DNA of 64,000 nt from Patulibacter americanus DSM 16676 (GTDB lineage: Bacteria; Actinomycetota; Thermoleophilia; Solirubrobacterales; Solirubrobacteraceae): NCBI RefSeq assembly GCF_000420025.1, contig NZ_ATUD01000013.1, positions 62,001 to 126,000 on the forward strand. The letters are read 5' to 3'. Under the pieces are notes generated by a model. It was not told where the DNA came from and did not search any database. It saw only the letters and a program-made list of their open reading frames with translations. Shown in pieces: positions 30,137-39,091 of the stretch. The position numbers and the translations under genes were made by a program. Each line of letters opens with the position of its first letter. Within the stretch, counting starts at the first letter, position 1.

Positions 30137-31710
30137 CAGCCGTTCCCCCGACGACGGCCGGCGGTGCGCAGGGGGACGATCGAGCCGTCCGTGGCACTGC
30201 GCCCGTCCGGGCCCGTGCCGTCGGCCCCCGCTCCGCCAACCCCGCCCGTGCCGGACGCCCCGCCGGAGCCGGCCCGCGTGGACCCGCCCCGGGGTCGCGC
30301 CCCGCCCGTGATCGAGGCGTAGAGCTCGAGCTGCTCCGCCACGACGGTGCCGATGCGGCTGATGCCCTCGCGGATGTCGTCCTCGCCGACGCCGGAGAAG
30401 TTGATCCGCATGGAGTTGCCGCCGCGTCCGTCGAGGTACGCCCCGCGCCCGGGGACGAAGGCGACGTCGTGCTGCAGCGCGCGGGCGAGCAGGTCGGTCG
30501 TGTCGAGGTAGTCGGGCAGCGTGAGCCACACGAACAGGCCGCCCTGCGGGCGCGTCCAGGTCGTGCCGTCGGGCATGTGGCGCGTCAGGGCCTCGAGCAT
30601 CACGTCGCGGCGCGCGCGGTAGACCTCCGCCTGATGGCGGACGTAGTCGCGCCAGTCGCGCTCGCGGAAGTAGTAGGCGACGAAGAGCTGCGAGAGCGAG
30701 GACGAGTTGAGGTCGCTGCCCGCCTTGCCGATCACCATCTTCTGTCGCACCGGCGCGGGAGCCAGCGCCCAGCCGACGCGGATGCCGGGGGAGAGGATCT
30801 TCGACAGCGTGCCCGCGTAGATCACGAACCGCCCGCCGTCGAGCGAGAACAGCGTCGGCAGGGGCTCGCCCTCGTAGCGGAGGAGCCCGTACGGGTTGTC
30901 CTCCAGCACGAGCAGCTCGCGCTCCTGGGCGATCTGCACCAGGCGTCGGCGGCGCTCGAGCGACATCGTCACGCCGCTCGGGTTCTGGAAGGTGGGGATC
31001 GTGTAGATGAACTTCGGGCGGCGGCCCTCGGCCTCGAGGCGGTCGAGCGTCTCCTCGAGCACGTCGATCCGCATGCCGTCCTCGTCGCAGGCGATCTGGA
31101 CGAGGTCGGCCTCGTAGGCGCTGAAGGTGGGGACGGCGCCGGGGTAGGTCGGGGCCTCGGCGATGATCACGTCGCCGGGGTCGACCAGCGTCTTGCAGAC
31201 GAGGTCGATGACCTGCTGGCCGCCGGTGGTGACGAGGATCTCGTCGGGGTCGACGACCGTGCCCTCGGCCGCCATCACCTCGGCGAGGCACGGGCGGATC
31301 TCGGCCATGCCCTCGGTCGGCGCGTACTGCAGGGCTCGGGCGGAGTCGCGCGCGGCCATGTGAGAGAGGACCTTCGCGAGGTCCTCGGCCGGAAACAGGG
31401 TCGTGTCCGCAAGGCCGCCGGCGAGGGAGATGACCTCGGGGCGCTCCGTCAGCGCCATCAGGTCGCGCATGGCGGAGCTCTTCATCACGCGCGTGCGCTT
31501 GGCGAACAGCTCGGCGTACCGCTCGCGGTCGCCCATGCCCGGCGCCGAGGGGCGGGGCGCGTCGGCGCCGGGGACGTCGGCCGCGGACGGGTCGGCGGGC
31601 GCGTCGCCTGCTGCGGAGGGTCGGGCCGCGTCGGCCGCGCCCGCGGCCGGGACGGATCCCTGGGCCTGCGGGGCGGTCGGGTCCTGGTCCTCTACAGTCA
31701 TGGCGGACAC
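30136..31710 (-). CDS. PLP-dependent aminotransferase, class I/II (2-aminoadipate/MocR-type catalytic domain)
   Basis: 524 residues from the GTG at 31710, which has GGAGG seven bases upstream (31718-31722); an ATG nine bases later is possible. The first about 65 residues are Ala/Pro/Asp-rich. The fold-type I domain shows ISLAGGLADTTLFPAEDL, TTGGQQVIDLVCKTLVDPGD, EAPTYPGAV, EDNPYGLLRYEG and AGTLSKILSPGIRVGW with the PLP lysine in SLSKIL-like TLSKIL. The pattern matches LysN/2-aminoadipate transaminase-like enzymes without a GntR domain. A low-complexity Gly tail follows. Exact substrate unknown; cotranscription with ddl suggests an amino acid used in wall or general metabolism. Confidence 0.88.
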   Translation of the reverse strand: MSAMTVEDQDPTAPQAQGSVPAAGAADAARPSAAGDAPADPSAADVPGADAPRPSAPGMGDRERYAELFAKRTRVMKSSAMRDLMALTERPEVISLAGGLADTTLFPAEDLAKVLSHMAARDSARALQYAPTEGMAEIRPCLAEVMAAEGTVVDPDEILVTTGGQQVIDLVCKTLVDPGDVIIAEAPTYPGAVPTFSAYEADLVQIACDEDGMRIDVLEETLDRLEAEGRRPKFIYTIPTFQNPSGVTMSLERRRRLVQIAQERELLVLEDNPYGLLRYEGEPLPTLFSLDGGRFVIYAGTLSKILSPGIRVGWALAPAPVRQKMVIGKAGSDLNSSSLSQLFVAYYFRERDWRDYVRHQAEVYRARRDVMLEALTRHMPDGTTWTRPQGGLFVWLTLPDYLDTTDLLARALQHDVAFVPGRGAYLDGRGGNSMRINFSGVGEDDIREGISRIGTVVAEQLELYASITGGARPRGGSTRAGSGGASGTGGVGGAGADGTGPDGRSATDGSIVPLRTAGRRRGNG

Positions 31711-31722
31711 GGTACTGCCTCC

Positions 31723-32298
31723 ATGAACTACCTCCTCGACCTCCTTCAGGGCATCGGCGTCGCCGCCGCTGCCGGCGCCAGCCCCTTCCTCCCGCTCGCG
31801 GTCGCCGCGATCGCGGGCTTGGTGAATCTGGGCGCTGACTACGAAGGGACGACGTTCTCGTTCCTCGAGTCGCCGGTGCTCATCGCCCTGGCGGTGCTGC
31901 TCGCGGTGGTCGGTCTGGTGGCCCGCCGCAAGCTCGAGTCGCCCCAGGCGGAGCGCGTGATGCTGGGCCTCGGCGTGGTCTTCGGCGCCGTGGTGACCGC
32001 CGCGACGATCGCCGACCGCAGCGACACGTGGTGGCCCGGCCTGATCGCCGGCGCCCTCGCCGCGCTGATCACCGGCCTGGCGGTGCAGTCGCTGCTGCGC
32101 CGCACCCGCGCGCGCCTGGAGGACGAGCAGCGCACCCTCCTCTCCGTCGGCGGCGCCCTCGGCGCGGGGCTCGTGGCCCTGCTCTCGGTCGTCCTCCCGC
32201 CCCTCGGGCTCGTCGCCGTCGCGGCCGGCATCTGGCTCTACGCCGGCGGTCGCAGGCAGGACACGAGCAAGCACGCCGGGCTGCGGATCCTCCGCTAG
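31723..32298 (+). CDS. DUF4126 membrane protein
   Basis: 191 residues with about five hydrophobic helices. The N-terminus NYLLDLLQGIGVAAAAGASPF, then SFLESPVLIALAVLLAVVGL and VFGAVVTAATIADRS, is the DUF4126 pattern. Function unknown. Its ATG is only 12 bases from the GTG of the divergent aminotransferase, so each gene's promoter must lie inside the other or the leaders must be extremely short; TACAGT at 31693-31698 is a possible -10. Confidence 0.82.
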   Translation: MNYLLDLLQGIGVAAAAGASPFLPLAVAAIAGLVNLGADYEGTTFSFLESPVLIALAVLLAVVGLVARRKLESPQAERVMLGLGVVFGAVVTAATIADRSDTWWPGLIAGALAALITGLAVQSLLRRTRARLEDEQRTLLSVGGALGAGLVALLSVVLPPLGLVAVAAGIWLYAGGRRQDTSKHAGLRILR

Positions 32299-32343
32299 AC
32301 CCGGCCTGTCCCGCCCCCGACCGCGACCGATCGCCCGCCTCGC

Positions 32344-34074
32344 GTGACCGTCGCCCCTGACCGCGCCGACGCCGACCGCGGCACCCCCGACCGCGATGAC
32401 GCCGACCGCGCCGCCGCCCGCGTCCGTGCCCCTTCCCGGGTGACGGACGCCGACCGCACCGCGGCCCAGGCCGCCGCGGCCCGCCGCGCGGGCCCGGACG
32501 GCCGCCGACGCCTGGTCTTCGCCGTCGTCGACGGCTGCTCACCGCCGCAGCTGCGGCGCGCGATCGACGAGGGTCGAGCCCCGATGCTGGCCCGCGCGGT
32601 GGAGGAGGGGCGGCTGCACGAGTCCGTCGCGGCGTTCCCCTCCGTGACGCCCGTGTGCGCCACGGCGCTGGCGACCGGGGTGCGCCAGGACCGCCACCGG
32701 ATCCCGTCCATCAACTGGTGGGACCGCTCCCGCGGGCGGTACGTGGAGTACGGGTCGAGCTTCTCGGCCTCGCGGCGGCTCGGCATCGCCCGGCAACTCG
32801 CCGACGTGACCTACCACCTCAACGGCCGCCACCTGGCGCCCGAGGTGCCCACCGTCTTCGAGTCGCTCGACGACGCCGGGGTGCGCACCGCCGGCACGAC
32901 GTTCCTGATCACGCGCGGCCGCTACCGCCACGCCATCGCGCGCGACCGCACGATGACCAAGCTCGCCGCCTCGGTGTTCCGCGCGCCGATCATGGGGCCG
33001 CGCGAGCTGTTCTTCGCCGACCTCGTCGCCACGCGGGACACGCCGTGCCGCTCGCGGTTCGGCCACCCGGGCATGCGCGACCAGCACGCGGGCTGCGTGT
33101 CGGCGCACTTGGTCGAGCACGACCTGGCGGACTTCATCCTCCTCTCGCTGCCCGACAACGACACGCACAGCCACAAGCACGGTCCCGAGGCGCAAATCGA
33201 CTCGATCGCCCTGGCCGACGAGGAGCTGCGCCGGGTGATCGACGCCGCCGGCGGGCCGGACCGGTTCTTCGCCGAGTGGGCGCTCGTCGTGGCCTCCGAC
33301 CACGGCCACACGCTCGTCGAGCGCGCCGCCGACCCGCGGCCGGCGTTCGAGCCGTTCGGCATCACCGGGCCGAAGGGTCCCGGCAAGAAGGACCGGATCG
33401 CGTACTCGCCGGCCTCGCGCGCGGCCATGGTCTACGTGCTCGACCCGCTCGAGCGCCCCTCCCTGCTGCCGCAGCTGGTCGACGCCGGACGCGAGGCCGA
33501 GGGCGTCGAGCTCGTGATCTGGCGCGAGGACGACGGCACCGCGGTCATCGCGAGCGGGTCGGAGAGCGCGGCCATCGGCGAGCTGCGGTTCCGCAAGGTG
33601 GGGGAGGGCGACTCCCGGCCGGTCGACGTGGCGGGCACGGGGCGCGCCCCGCAGACCGAGCCCGACGGCTGGCGGACCGTCCGCGACCAGCGCGGCGGCA
33701 CGTGGCAGGTCGCGGGCGACCTCGACGTGGTGGGCGCCACCGTGCAGGACGGCGTCCTGTCGAGCGCCTCGCACCCCGATCCGCTCGGGCGCTGCTGGTC
33801 GGCGCTGACGTGCGTCAACAGCGGCGATCTGCTGCTCTCCGCGTCGGCCGGCGTGGAGTTCCCGGACTGGGGCGGGGTCCATCACCTCGGCGGCGGCAGC
33901 CACGGCTCGCTACGCGCGGACGACGCGGTTGGCATCCTGATCCATACGGGTCTGCACGATCAGGACGACCCGCGTGGTCGCCCGGAGCTCGACCCGGGCG
34001 CCTGGTCCATCGAGGACGCCACCCCGCTCATCCTGCGTCACTTCGGCGCGACGCCCGCCCAGACGCCCGCATGA
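32344..34074 (+). CDS. Alkaline phosphatase superfamily protein (type I phosphodiesterase-like)
   Basis: 576 residues. After a repetitive Asp/Arg/Ala-rich N-terminus of about 50 residues, the metal-binding core appears: LVFAVVDGCSP (first Asp ligand), ESVAAFPSVTPVCATALATG (nucleophile Thr), LSLPDNDTHSHKHGPEAQ (Asp/His ligands) and VVASDHGHTLVE (DHG ligands). This resembles nucleotide pyrophosphatase/phosphodiesterases and phosphoglycerol-transferase relatives. No signal peptide or membrane helix is evident, so it should be cytoplasmic. It is translationally coupled (ATGA) to a GtrA protein and a membrane glycosyltransferase, so it may act on a lipid-linked or polyol-phosphate envelope precursor. 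Confidence 0.85.
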   Translation: MTVAPDRADADRGTPDRDDADRAAARVRAPSRVTDADRTAAQAAAARRAGPDGRRRLVFAVVDGCSPPQLRRAIDEGRAPMLARAVEEGRLHESVAAFPSVTPVCATALATGVRQDRHRIPSINWWDRSRGRYVEYGSSFSASRRLGIARQLADVTYHLNGRHLAPEVPTVFESLDDAGVRTAGTTFLITRGRYRHAIARDRTMTKLAASVFRAPIMGPRELFFADLVATRDTPCRSRFGHPGMRDQHAGCVSAHLVEHDLADFILLSLPDNDTHSHKHGPEAQIDSIALADEELRRVIDAAGGPDRFFAEWALVVASDHGHTLVERAADPRPAFEPFGITGPKGPGKKDRIAYSPASRAAMVYVLDPLERPSLLPQLVDAGREAEGVELVIWREDDGTAVIASGSESAAIGELRFRKVGEGDSRPVDVAGTGRAPQTEPDGWRTVRDQRGGTWQVAGDLDVVGATVQDGVLSSASHPDPLGRCWSALTCVNSGDLLLSASAGVEFPDWGGVHHLGGGSHGSLRADDAVGILIHTGLHDQDDPRGRPELDPGAWSIEDATPLILRHFGATPAQTPA

Positions 34075-34532
34075 ACACGTCCGAGTTCGAACTCCCCACG
34101 CCCGCCGCGGTCACGCTGCGCGGCCGCCTCGCCGCCGCCGTGCGCAGCCCGCAGGCGTGGGCGCAGCTCCTGCGCTTCGCGGTCGTCGGGGCGACGGGCA
34201 CCGTCGTCAACCTGGCCGTCTTCGCGATCCTCTCGGGTCCGCTGGGCTGGGACTACCGCGTCGCGGCCGTGGCCGGCTTCGTCGTCGCGGTGACCAACAA
34301 CTTCGCGCTCAACCGCCTGTGGACGTTCCGCGACGCCGAGGGCCACGCCGGCTTCCAGGCCGCGCGGTTCGTGGCGGTCAGCCTGGCGGGTCTCGTCGTC
34401 AACCTCTTCGTCCTGCACGTGCTCGTCGACGGCTTCGGTGCCGGCAAGCTCGTGGGCCAGGCCGTCGCGATCGCCGCCGCCACACCGATGAGCTTCGTCG
34501 GCAACAAGCTCTGGAGCTTCGCCGAGCGATGA
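34071..34532 (+). CDS. GtrA-family membrane protein
   Basis: 153 residues with four helices: QLLRFAVVGATGTVVNLAVF, VAAVAGFVVAVTNNFALNR, AARFVAVSLAGLVVNLFVL and GQAVAIAAATPMSFVGNKLW. RFxxVG...NxxV and the NNFALNRLWTF/NKLWSF motifs define GtrA, thought to flip or present polyprenyl-phosphate-linked sugars. ATGA overlaps join it to the genes on both sides. Confidence 0.92.
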   Translation: MNTSEFELPTPAAVTLRGRLAAAVRSPQAWAQLLRFAVVGATGTVVNLAVFAILSGPLGWDYRVAAVAGFVVAVTNNFALNRLWTFRDAEGHAGFQAARFVAVSLAGLVVNLFVLHVLVDGFGAGKLVGQAVAIAAATPMSFVGNKLWSFAER

Positions 34533-36499
34533 CGCTCCGCCGGCCGGTTCTCGCCGTCGTCCTCCTGCTCCTGGCCCTGGCCACGACCGTGGGACTGGCG
34601 GGGCTTCCGGATCGGGCGGCGGCGCAGGGGGCGGGTGCGGGGAGCGGGAGCGGCGCGCAGACGGGTGGTGCGCCGGGGACGGCCGCACCCCCCGGGGTGG
34701 CCGAGGAGGCGCAGGGGGCACGCACGCTGCCCGGCTCCGGGACCCCGGCCCTCAAGCCGACGACGGCCGGGTCGACCGACCCCAACGCGGTCACCAACCC
34801 GGCGACGCGCGACACGCCGCCCGCCGGCCACCGCCTGACGGCGGACCAGGCGCAGCGGATCGCGCGCGCCGACCCGAAGGTCGCGAAGGTCCGGCGCGAG
34901 ACGAAGGGCTCCTACGACTCCATCTTCCTGAAGGGGCAGACGCGCTGGCAGCTCTCGCTCTACGCGCCCGGCAAGCCGCTGACCGAGATCGGGCAGGTCC
35001 TCGTCGACGACCGCACGGGCAAGGTCACCGAGTCGTGGGACGTCCCGTACGTCGCGTGGACGATGGCCCGCGGGTACGACGGCGCCTTCGGCCGCTCGGT
35101 CACGAACCCGTGGCTCTGGGCGCTGCTGCTGGTCCTGTTCCTGCTGCCCTTCGTGCGCCTGCGTCCGCTCCGCGGCCCGCCGGTGCCGCTGCTGCTGCTC
35201 GCCGGGTTCACCGCCCCGCTGGCGTTCTTCAACAACGCCCGGCTGGACTGGGCGGTGCCGCTGAGCTTCGCGCTCCTGGTCGGGCTGTTCGGCTGGGCGA
35301 CGTGGCGGGGCGTGCACCGGCCGCGCAAGCCCGCGAGGGACGTGCGGATGCTGCTGCCCACGGGCGGGCTGGTGTTGCTCGGGGTGGCGCTGCTCGTGTT
35401 CCGGATCGTCCTCAACGTGACCGACGGCAACGTCATCGACGTCGGCTACGCCAGCGTGGTCGGCGCGTCCAAGGTGGGGGCGGGCGAGACGGTCTACGGG
35501 GTGTTCCCGTCCGACGTCGGCCGCGGCGACACCTACGGCCCGCTGACGTACCTGGCCTACGTGCCGTTCGAGCAGCTGTTCCCGTGGGGCGGCCGCTGGG
35601 ACGACCTGCCCGCAGCGCACGCCGCCGCGATCGGCTTCGACGTCCTCGCGGCGACGCTCCTCTTCTTCGTCGGTCGTCGCCAGGAGCACGACGGTCGCGC
35701 GGGCACCCGGCGGGGCATCCTCTACGCCTACCTGTGGCTCGCGTGCCCGTGGACGGCCTACTGCCTGAACTCCAACGCCAACGACGCGCTCCCGGCGGCC
35801 GCGCTGGCCCTGCTGCTCCTCGTCGGTGCCCGCCCCTTCGCCCGCGGCATGGCGGCGGGCGCGGCGGGCGCGGCGAAGATCGCCCCCTTCGCGGTGCTGC
35901 CGGTGCTCATGACCCGCAGGCGCGTGGCGCCGACGGTGGCGGTGGACCACGGCCCGCCGGCGTTCTGGCCGACGCGGCGACGCGGGGACGGCCCGGCGCG
36001 CGGCGTGCTCGGCGCGGTCCTCGTCCTCCTCGGCGCGCTGGTCGTCGTGGCCGTCACCGCCCTGATCGCATTGGACGGGCGTCCGCTCCGGGTCCTCTTC
36101 GACCGCACGATCGGTTACCAGGCGGGCCGCCCGGCGCCGTTCATGCCCTGGGGCTTCTACGACTGGCTCGACTGGGCGCGCGACCCGGTCCGGTACCTCG
36201 CGATCGCCTTCGCCCTGGTCGTGGCCGTGCTGCCGCGCCGCCACGACCTGACGGGCACCGCGGCCCTGGTGATGGCCGTGATCCTGGGCCTGCAGCTGGC
36301 CACGGAGTACTGGTTCTACCTCTACCTGACGTGGCTGATCCCGCTGATCTTCGTCGCGGCCGTCGGCGACCGCCGCCTGGCATGGCCGGGCATCGCCCCG
36401 GCCCCGTCGGTGATGCCGCGGATGCACGGTCCGCTGACGCGCGAGGACGCCCCGTGGGCGACCGACGCGCCGGCGACGGGCAGCACGCGGGCGAGCTGA
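34529..36499 (+). CDS. Membrane glycosyltransferase, GT-C/GT87-like, with N-terminal PepSY-like region
   Basis: 656 residues. A signal-like helix at the N-terminus is followed by a Gly/Ala/Pro-rich linker, a small domain (about residues 95-165: LTADQAQRIARADPKVAKV ... VLVDDRTGKVTESWDV) resembling PepSY, then about ten membrane helices. YGPLTYLAYVPFE, LAYLWLACPWTAYCLNSNAND-type and PWGFYDW motifs are typical of polyprenyl-phosphate-dependent mannosyltransferase-like GT-C enzymes, with acidic residues in extracytoplasmic loops. With the upstream GtrA and phosphatase genes it probably builds an envelope glycan or glycolipid. Confidence 0.78.
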   Translation: MTLRRPVLAVVLLLLALATTVGLAGLPDRAAAQGAGAGSGSGAQTGGAPGTAAPPGVAEEAQGARTLPGSGTPALKPTTAGSTDPNAVTNPATRDTPPAGHRLTADQAQRIARADPKVAKVRRETKGSYDSIFLKGQTRWQLSLYAPGKPLTEIGQVLVDDRTGKVTESWDVPYVAWTMARGYDGAFGRSVTNPWLWALLLVLFLLPFVRLRPLRGPPVPLLLLAGFTAPLAFFNNARLDWAVPLSFALLVGLFGWATWRGVHRPRKPARDVRMLLPTGGLVLLGVALLVFRIVLNVTDGNVIDVGYASVVGASKVGAGETVYGVFPSDVGRGDTYGPLTYLAYVPFEQLFPWGGRWDDLPAAHAAAIGFDVLAATLLFFVGRRQEHDGRAGTRRGILYAYLWLACPWTAYCLNSNANDALPAAALALLLLVGARPFARGMAAGAAGAAKIAPFAVLPVLMTRRRVAPTVAVDHGPPAFWPTRRRGDGPARGVLGAVLVLLGALVVVAVTALIALDGRPLRVLFDRTIGYQAGRPAPFMPWGFYDWLDWARDPVRYLAIAFALVVAVLPRRHDLTGTAALVMAVILGLQLATEYWFYLYLTWLIPLIFVAAVGDRRLAWPGIAPAPSVMPRMHGPLTREDAPWATDAPATGSTRAS

Positions 36500-36544
36500 C
36501 GGGGCGGGGCGGCGCGGCGCGGGGCGGCCGCGATCGCTCGTCCG

Positions 36545-36577
36545 GACGCCGGCGTACGTCCTGACGCCGGCGTACGT
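36545..36577. repeat. Tandem 15-bp repeat with 18-bp period
   Basis: GACGCCGGCGTACGT occurs at 36545-36559 and 36563-36577; each copy contains the self-complementary ACGCCGGCGT. A partial third copy (GACGCC) follows. Confidence 0.75.
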
Positions 36578-36646
36578 GCCGACGCCGCGGGCCGCCGGGC
36601 GGGCCCGACGAGGTGTTGCGCGGCCGAACCGCACACGCATCGCGGC

Positions 36647-36686
36647 GATATGTCCTGAGAGACATATCCCATGTCCCTGAGGACAT
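36647..36686. promoter_or_regulatory. Paired palindromes, likely dimer-binding operators
   Basis: First: GATATGTC-CTGAGA-GACATATC (36647-36668). Second: ATGTCC-CTGA-GGACAT (36671-36686). Both share TGTCC...GACA with a CTGA-centred spacer, and their centres are 21 bp apart, i.e. on the same face of the helix. They are AT-richer than their surroundings. The regulator is unknown. Confidence 0.6.
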
Positions 36687-36825
36687 ACCGCCCCGCGACG
36701 CGTGCCGTTCCGGCGCGGACGGCCACCGCAGCCGCACCCGTCCCCGGCGCGGCGTCTGGTCCGGCCCCGCCGCGGCGTCTGGCCCGTCGCGGTGGTGCCC
36801 CGTCCGGAGCCGGAACGCCGCTCCC

Positions 36826-37626
36826 TCAGTACAGGAGCGGCGAGACCTGGATCGGCTGGATCGACACGGCGCTCAGCGGCTTCTCGCCCGCGCGGATCAG
36901 GACGGCGCAGAGCCACGGGTCGCGCTCGGAGGGCTCGAACCGCACCGGGAGCTTGGTGCGCATCGCCTCGATCGCGAGCTCCTTCTTCACGCCGATGACG
37001 GAGTCGCGGGGGCCGCACATGCCCACATCGGTGATGTAGGCGGTGCCCTTGGGGAGCACGCGGGCGTCGGCGGTCGGCACGTGGGTGTGGGTGCCGACGA
37101 CGGCGGTCACGCGGCCGTCGAACTCCCAGCCCATCGCGACCTTCTCGCTCGTGGCCTCGGCGTGGACGTCGATCAGGATGTGGTCGCAGCCCTGGCGCAG
37201 CAGCTTCTCGACCTCGGCCTCGGCCAGCGTGAACATTTGCCGGCCCGGGTCGAGGTAGAGGTTGCCCATGACGTTGAGCACGCCGAGCTTGATCCCGTCG
37301 CGCTCGACGACGCACGAGCCGTGGCCGGGCATCGAGGGCAGGTAGTTCGCCGGGCGCACGATCTCCTTCACCTCGTCGAGGTAGGACCACACCTCGCGCT
37401 GGCGGAACGAGTGGTTGCCGAGCGTGATCGCGTCGACGCCCTGCGAGAACAGGTCCTCGGCGATCTTCGACGTGATCCCCACCCCGCCCGCCGCGTTCTC
37501 GCCGTTGACGACGACGAACGTCGGCCGGTGCTCCTCGCGCAGCGCCGGCAGCGCCGCCCGCAGGGCCTTGCGCCCGATCGACCCGATCACGTCGCCGATG
37601 AAGAGCACGGAAGGCGCGTCAGACAT
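36826..37626 (-). CDS. YmdB-family metallophosphoesterase (2',3'-cyclic nucleotide phosphodiesterase)
   Basis: 266 residues. Family motifs in order: LFIGDVIGSIGRKAL (Asp ligand), VVVNGENAAGGVGIT (Asn, Glu), AITLGNHSF (Asn-His), VNVMGN, ILIDVHAEATSEK (Asp, His, Glu), VVGTHTHVPTADAR (His-Thr-His) and YITDVGMCGP. B. subtilis YmdB hydrolyses 2',3'-cyclic nucleotides and is needed for biofilm and nanotube formation. In many bacteria the gene sits near rny, which is not seen here. ATG start. Confidence 0.93.
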   Translation of the reverse strand: MSDAPSVLFIGDVIGSIGRKALRAALPALREEHRPTFVVVNGENAAGGVGITSKIAEDLFSQGVDAITLGNHSFRQREVWSYLDEVKEIVRPANYLPSMPGHGSCVVERDGIKLGVLNVMGNLYLDPGRQMFTLAEAEVEKLLRQGCDHILIDVHAEATSEKVAMGWEFDGRVTAVVGTHTHVPTADARVLPKGTAYITDVGMCGPRDSVIGVKKELAIEAMRTKLPVRFEPSERDPWLCAVLIRAGEKPLSAVSIQPIQVSPLLY

Positions 37627-37742
37627 GGGATCAGGGTCGCAGGGCGGGGGCCAGGGGCGGCTCCCGCCCGCGCCTCAAAGGCCTGACGGCGGCCGCAGTC
37701 GCCCGGTGTAGCGGCTCCGTCGCCCGCGTGCCGCCCCGCGCC

Positions 37743-38213
37743 TCAGGCCGTCGGATCCGGGTACCGCTCCGGGTGGTCGAGCTTGTCGCGCAGCGCCGCG
37801 ATCGCCCGGAGGATGCCGGTCGTCTCGTCGTCCAGCGGCTGGCCGGCGGCGTGCGTCTCGGCCTGCTCCAGGTGGTCCCGGGCGCGCGCCGGATCGCCGA
37901 GCTTGCGGTAGCCCTCGCCCAGGTTCAGGTGCAGCGAGGGGTAGAAGGTGCGGATCCCCACGCCGCTGGGGTCGCCGCGCTCGGCCAGCGCGTCGGCGGC
38001 CTCGAGGGCGAGCAGGTCCCAACGGACCTCCTCGGCCGGGTCTTCCTGGGCGTCGGCCATGATGTGCGCGACCCAGATCCGGTGCTTCGGATCGCCGCTC
38101 GCGCCGATCTCGGCCCACAGCTCGCCGTAGATCGCCCGCGCCCCCGCGCGGTCGCCGCCCATCAGCCGCTGTTGCCCCTCGAACGCGCGCTGCATGATCG
38201 GGTCGTCGTTCAC
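37743..38213 (-). CDS. Tetratricopeptide-repeat protein
   Basis: 156 residues from the GTG at 38213, chosen because AGGAG lies eight bases upstream. Helical throughout with TPR-like units (RAFEGQQRLMGGDRAGARAI; LLALEAADALAERGDP; LHLNLGEGYRKLGDPARARDHLEQAETH). It should be a cytoplasmic protein-interaction module. No partner is obvious; the neighbouring genes are a YmdB-type phosphodiesterase downstream and a divergent ABC transporter. Confidence 0.75.
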   Translation of the reverse strand: MNDDPIMQRAFEGQQRLMGGDRAGARAIYGELWAEIGASGDPKHRIWVAHIMADAQEDPAEEVRWDLLALEAADALAERGDPSGVGIRTFYPSLHLNLGEGYRKLGDPARARDHLEQAETHAAGQPLDDETTGILRAIAALRDKLDHPERYPDPTA

Positions 38214-38388
38214 GCTCGTCGCTCCTGGCTCGCCTGCGGCCGGACGACCGCCCGGCGACGGTAGCCGCGCGGGCGGACGCACACCCGCCGCCGGGGCGGA
38301 TAGCCGCCGACCACCGCGCGGTCGCGCCGGACCATCTGCCGCGCCGCCTCGGCCGGGCACACCCGCCCCCGCCCGTCCCGCCCCCGAC

Positions 38389-38394
38389 TACCAT
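38389..38394 (+). promoter_or_regulatory. Probable -10 of leaderless ABC transporter mRNA
   Basis: TACCAT ends seven bases before the GTG at 38402, so transcription would begin at the start codon. No ribosome-binding site precedes the gene. Confidence 0.5.
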
Positions 38395-38401
38395 CCGCCG
38401 C

Positions 38402-39091
38402 GTGTTGCGCGCCGAGGGCCTCGTACGCCGCTACGGCGACCGCACCGTCCTGGACGGGGTCGACGTCGTGGCGGCCGCGGGCGAGACCGTGGCGATCCTC
38501 GGGCCCAACGGCGCGGGCAAGACGACGCTCCTCTCGCTCCTCGCCGGCCTGCAGCGGCCCGACGGCGGCACCGTCGGTCGACCCGCGCGCGAGGTCGGCT
38601 GGGTGCCACAGCAGTCCGCGGTCTACCGGCGCCTGACGGTGCGCGAGAACCTGGCGCTGTTCGCCCGGCTCGACGAGGTTCCCGACGCCGCCGACCGGGT
38701 CGAGCGGATGCTCCACCAGGCCGACCTGCTCGACCGCGCGGACGACCGCGTCGGCAGCCTCTCCGGCGGCGGGCAGCAGCGGGTGAACGTCGCGATCGGT
38801 CTGCTCGCCGACCCGCCGGTCGTGCTGCTCGACGAGCCGTCGTCCTCGCTCGACCCCCGCCAGCGCGAGCGCATGTGGCGGTTCCTCGGGGCGCTCGCCG
38901 CCGAGGGTCGCGCGGTCGTCTTCTCGACCCACGACGTCGGCGAGGCCGAACGCTATGCCGATCGGCTGATCGTCCTCGTGTCCGGACGGGTCGCCTTCGA
39001 CGGTCCGCCGGCCGAGCTCGCGATGGGCGGCGACGGCGACCTGACCCGCGCGTTCGTGGCGCTGGCCGAGGCGGGGGAGGACGCGGCATGA
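38402..39091 (+). CDS. ABC transporter ATP-binding protein (CcmA-like)
   Basis: 229 residues. Walker A LGPNGAGKTTLL, Q-loop VPQQSAVYRRLTV, signature LSGGGQQRVNVAIGLLADPPV, Walker B VVLLDEPSSSLDP and H-loop STHDVGEAERYA are all present; the signature has an extra Gly (SGGGQ for SGGQ). It powers export with the permease encoded 70 bases downstream. ABC-2-type substrates (drug, polysaccharide, heme or cytochrome-related) cannot be distinguished; the neighbouring heme genes are only suggestive. Confidence 0.93.
   Translation: MLRAEGLVRRYGDRTVLDGVDVVAAAGETVAILGPNGAGKTTLLSLLAGLQRPDGGTVGRPAREVGWVPQQSAVYRRLTVRENLALFARLDEVPDAADRVERMLHQADLLDRADDRVGSLSGGGQQRVNVAIGLLADPPVVLLDEPSSSLDPRQRERMWRFLGALAAEGRAVVFSTHDVGEAERYADRLIVLVSGRVAFDGPPAELAMGGDGDLTRAFVALAEAGEDAA

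Larger units (their letters stand above)
36500..36825. other. Convergent intergenic region with repeat and operator-like elements
   Basis: 326 bp between the 3' ends of the glycosyltransferase and ymdB-like genes. It carries two tandem 15-bp repeats (36545-36577) and two perfect palindromes (36647-36686). No gene with a credible coding pattern is present, so the target of these operator-like elements is not evident. Confidence 0.6.

Noticed and set aside
36613..37686. Plus-strand frames starting inside the paired palindromes
   Set aside because: They run antisense through the YmdB-type gene and have no coding features of their own.
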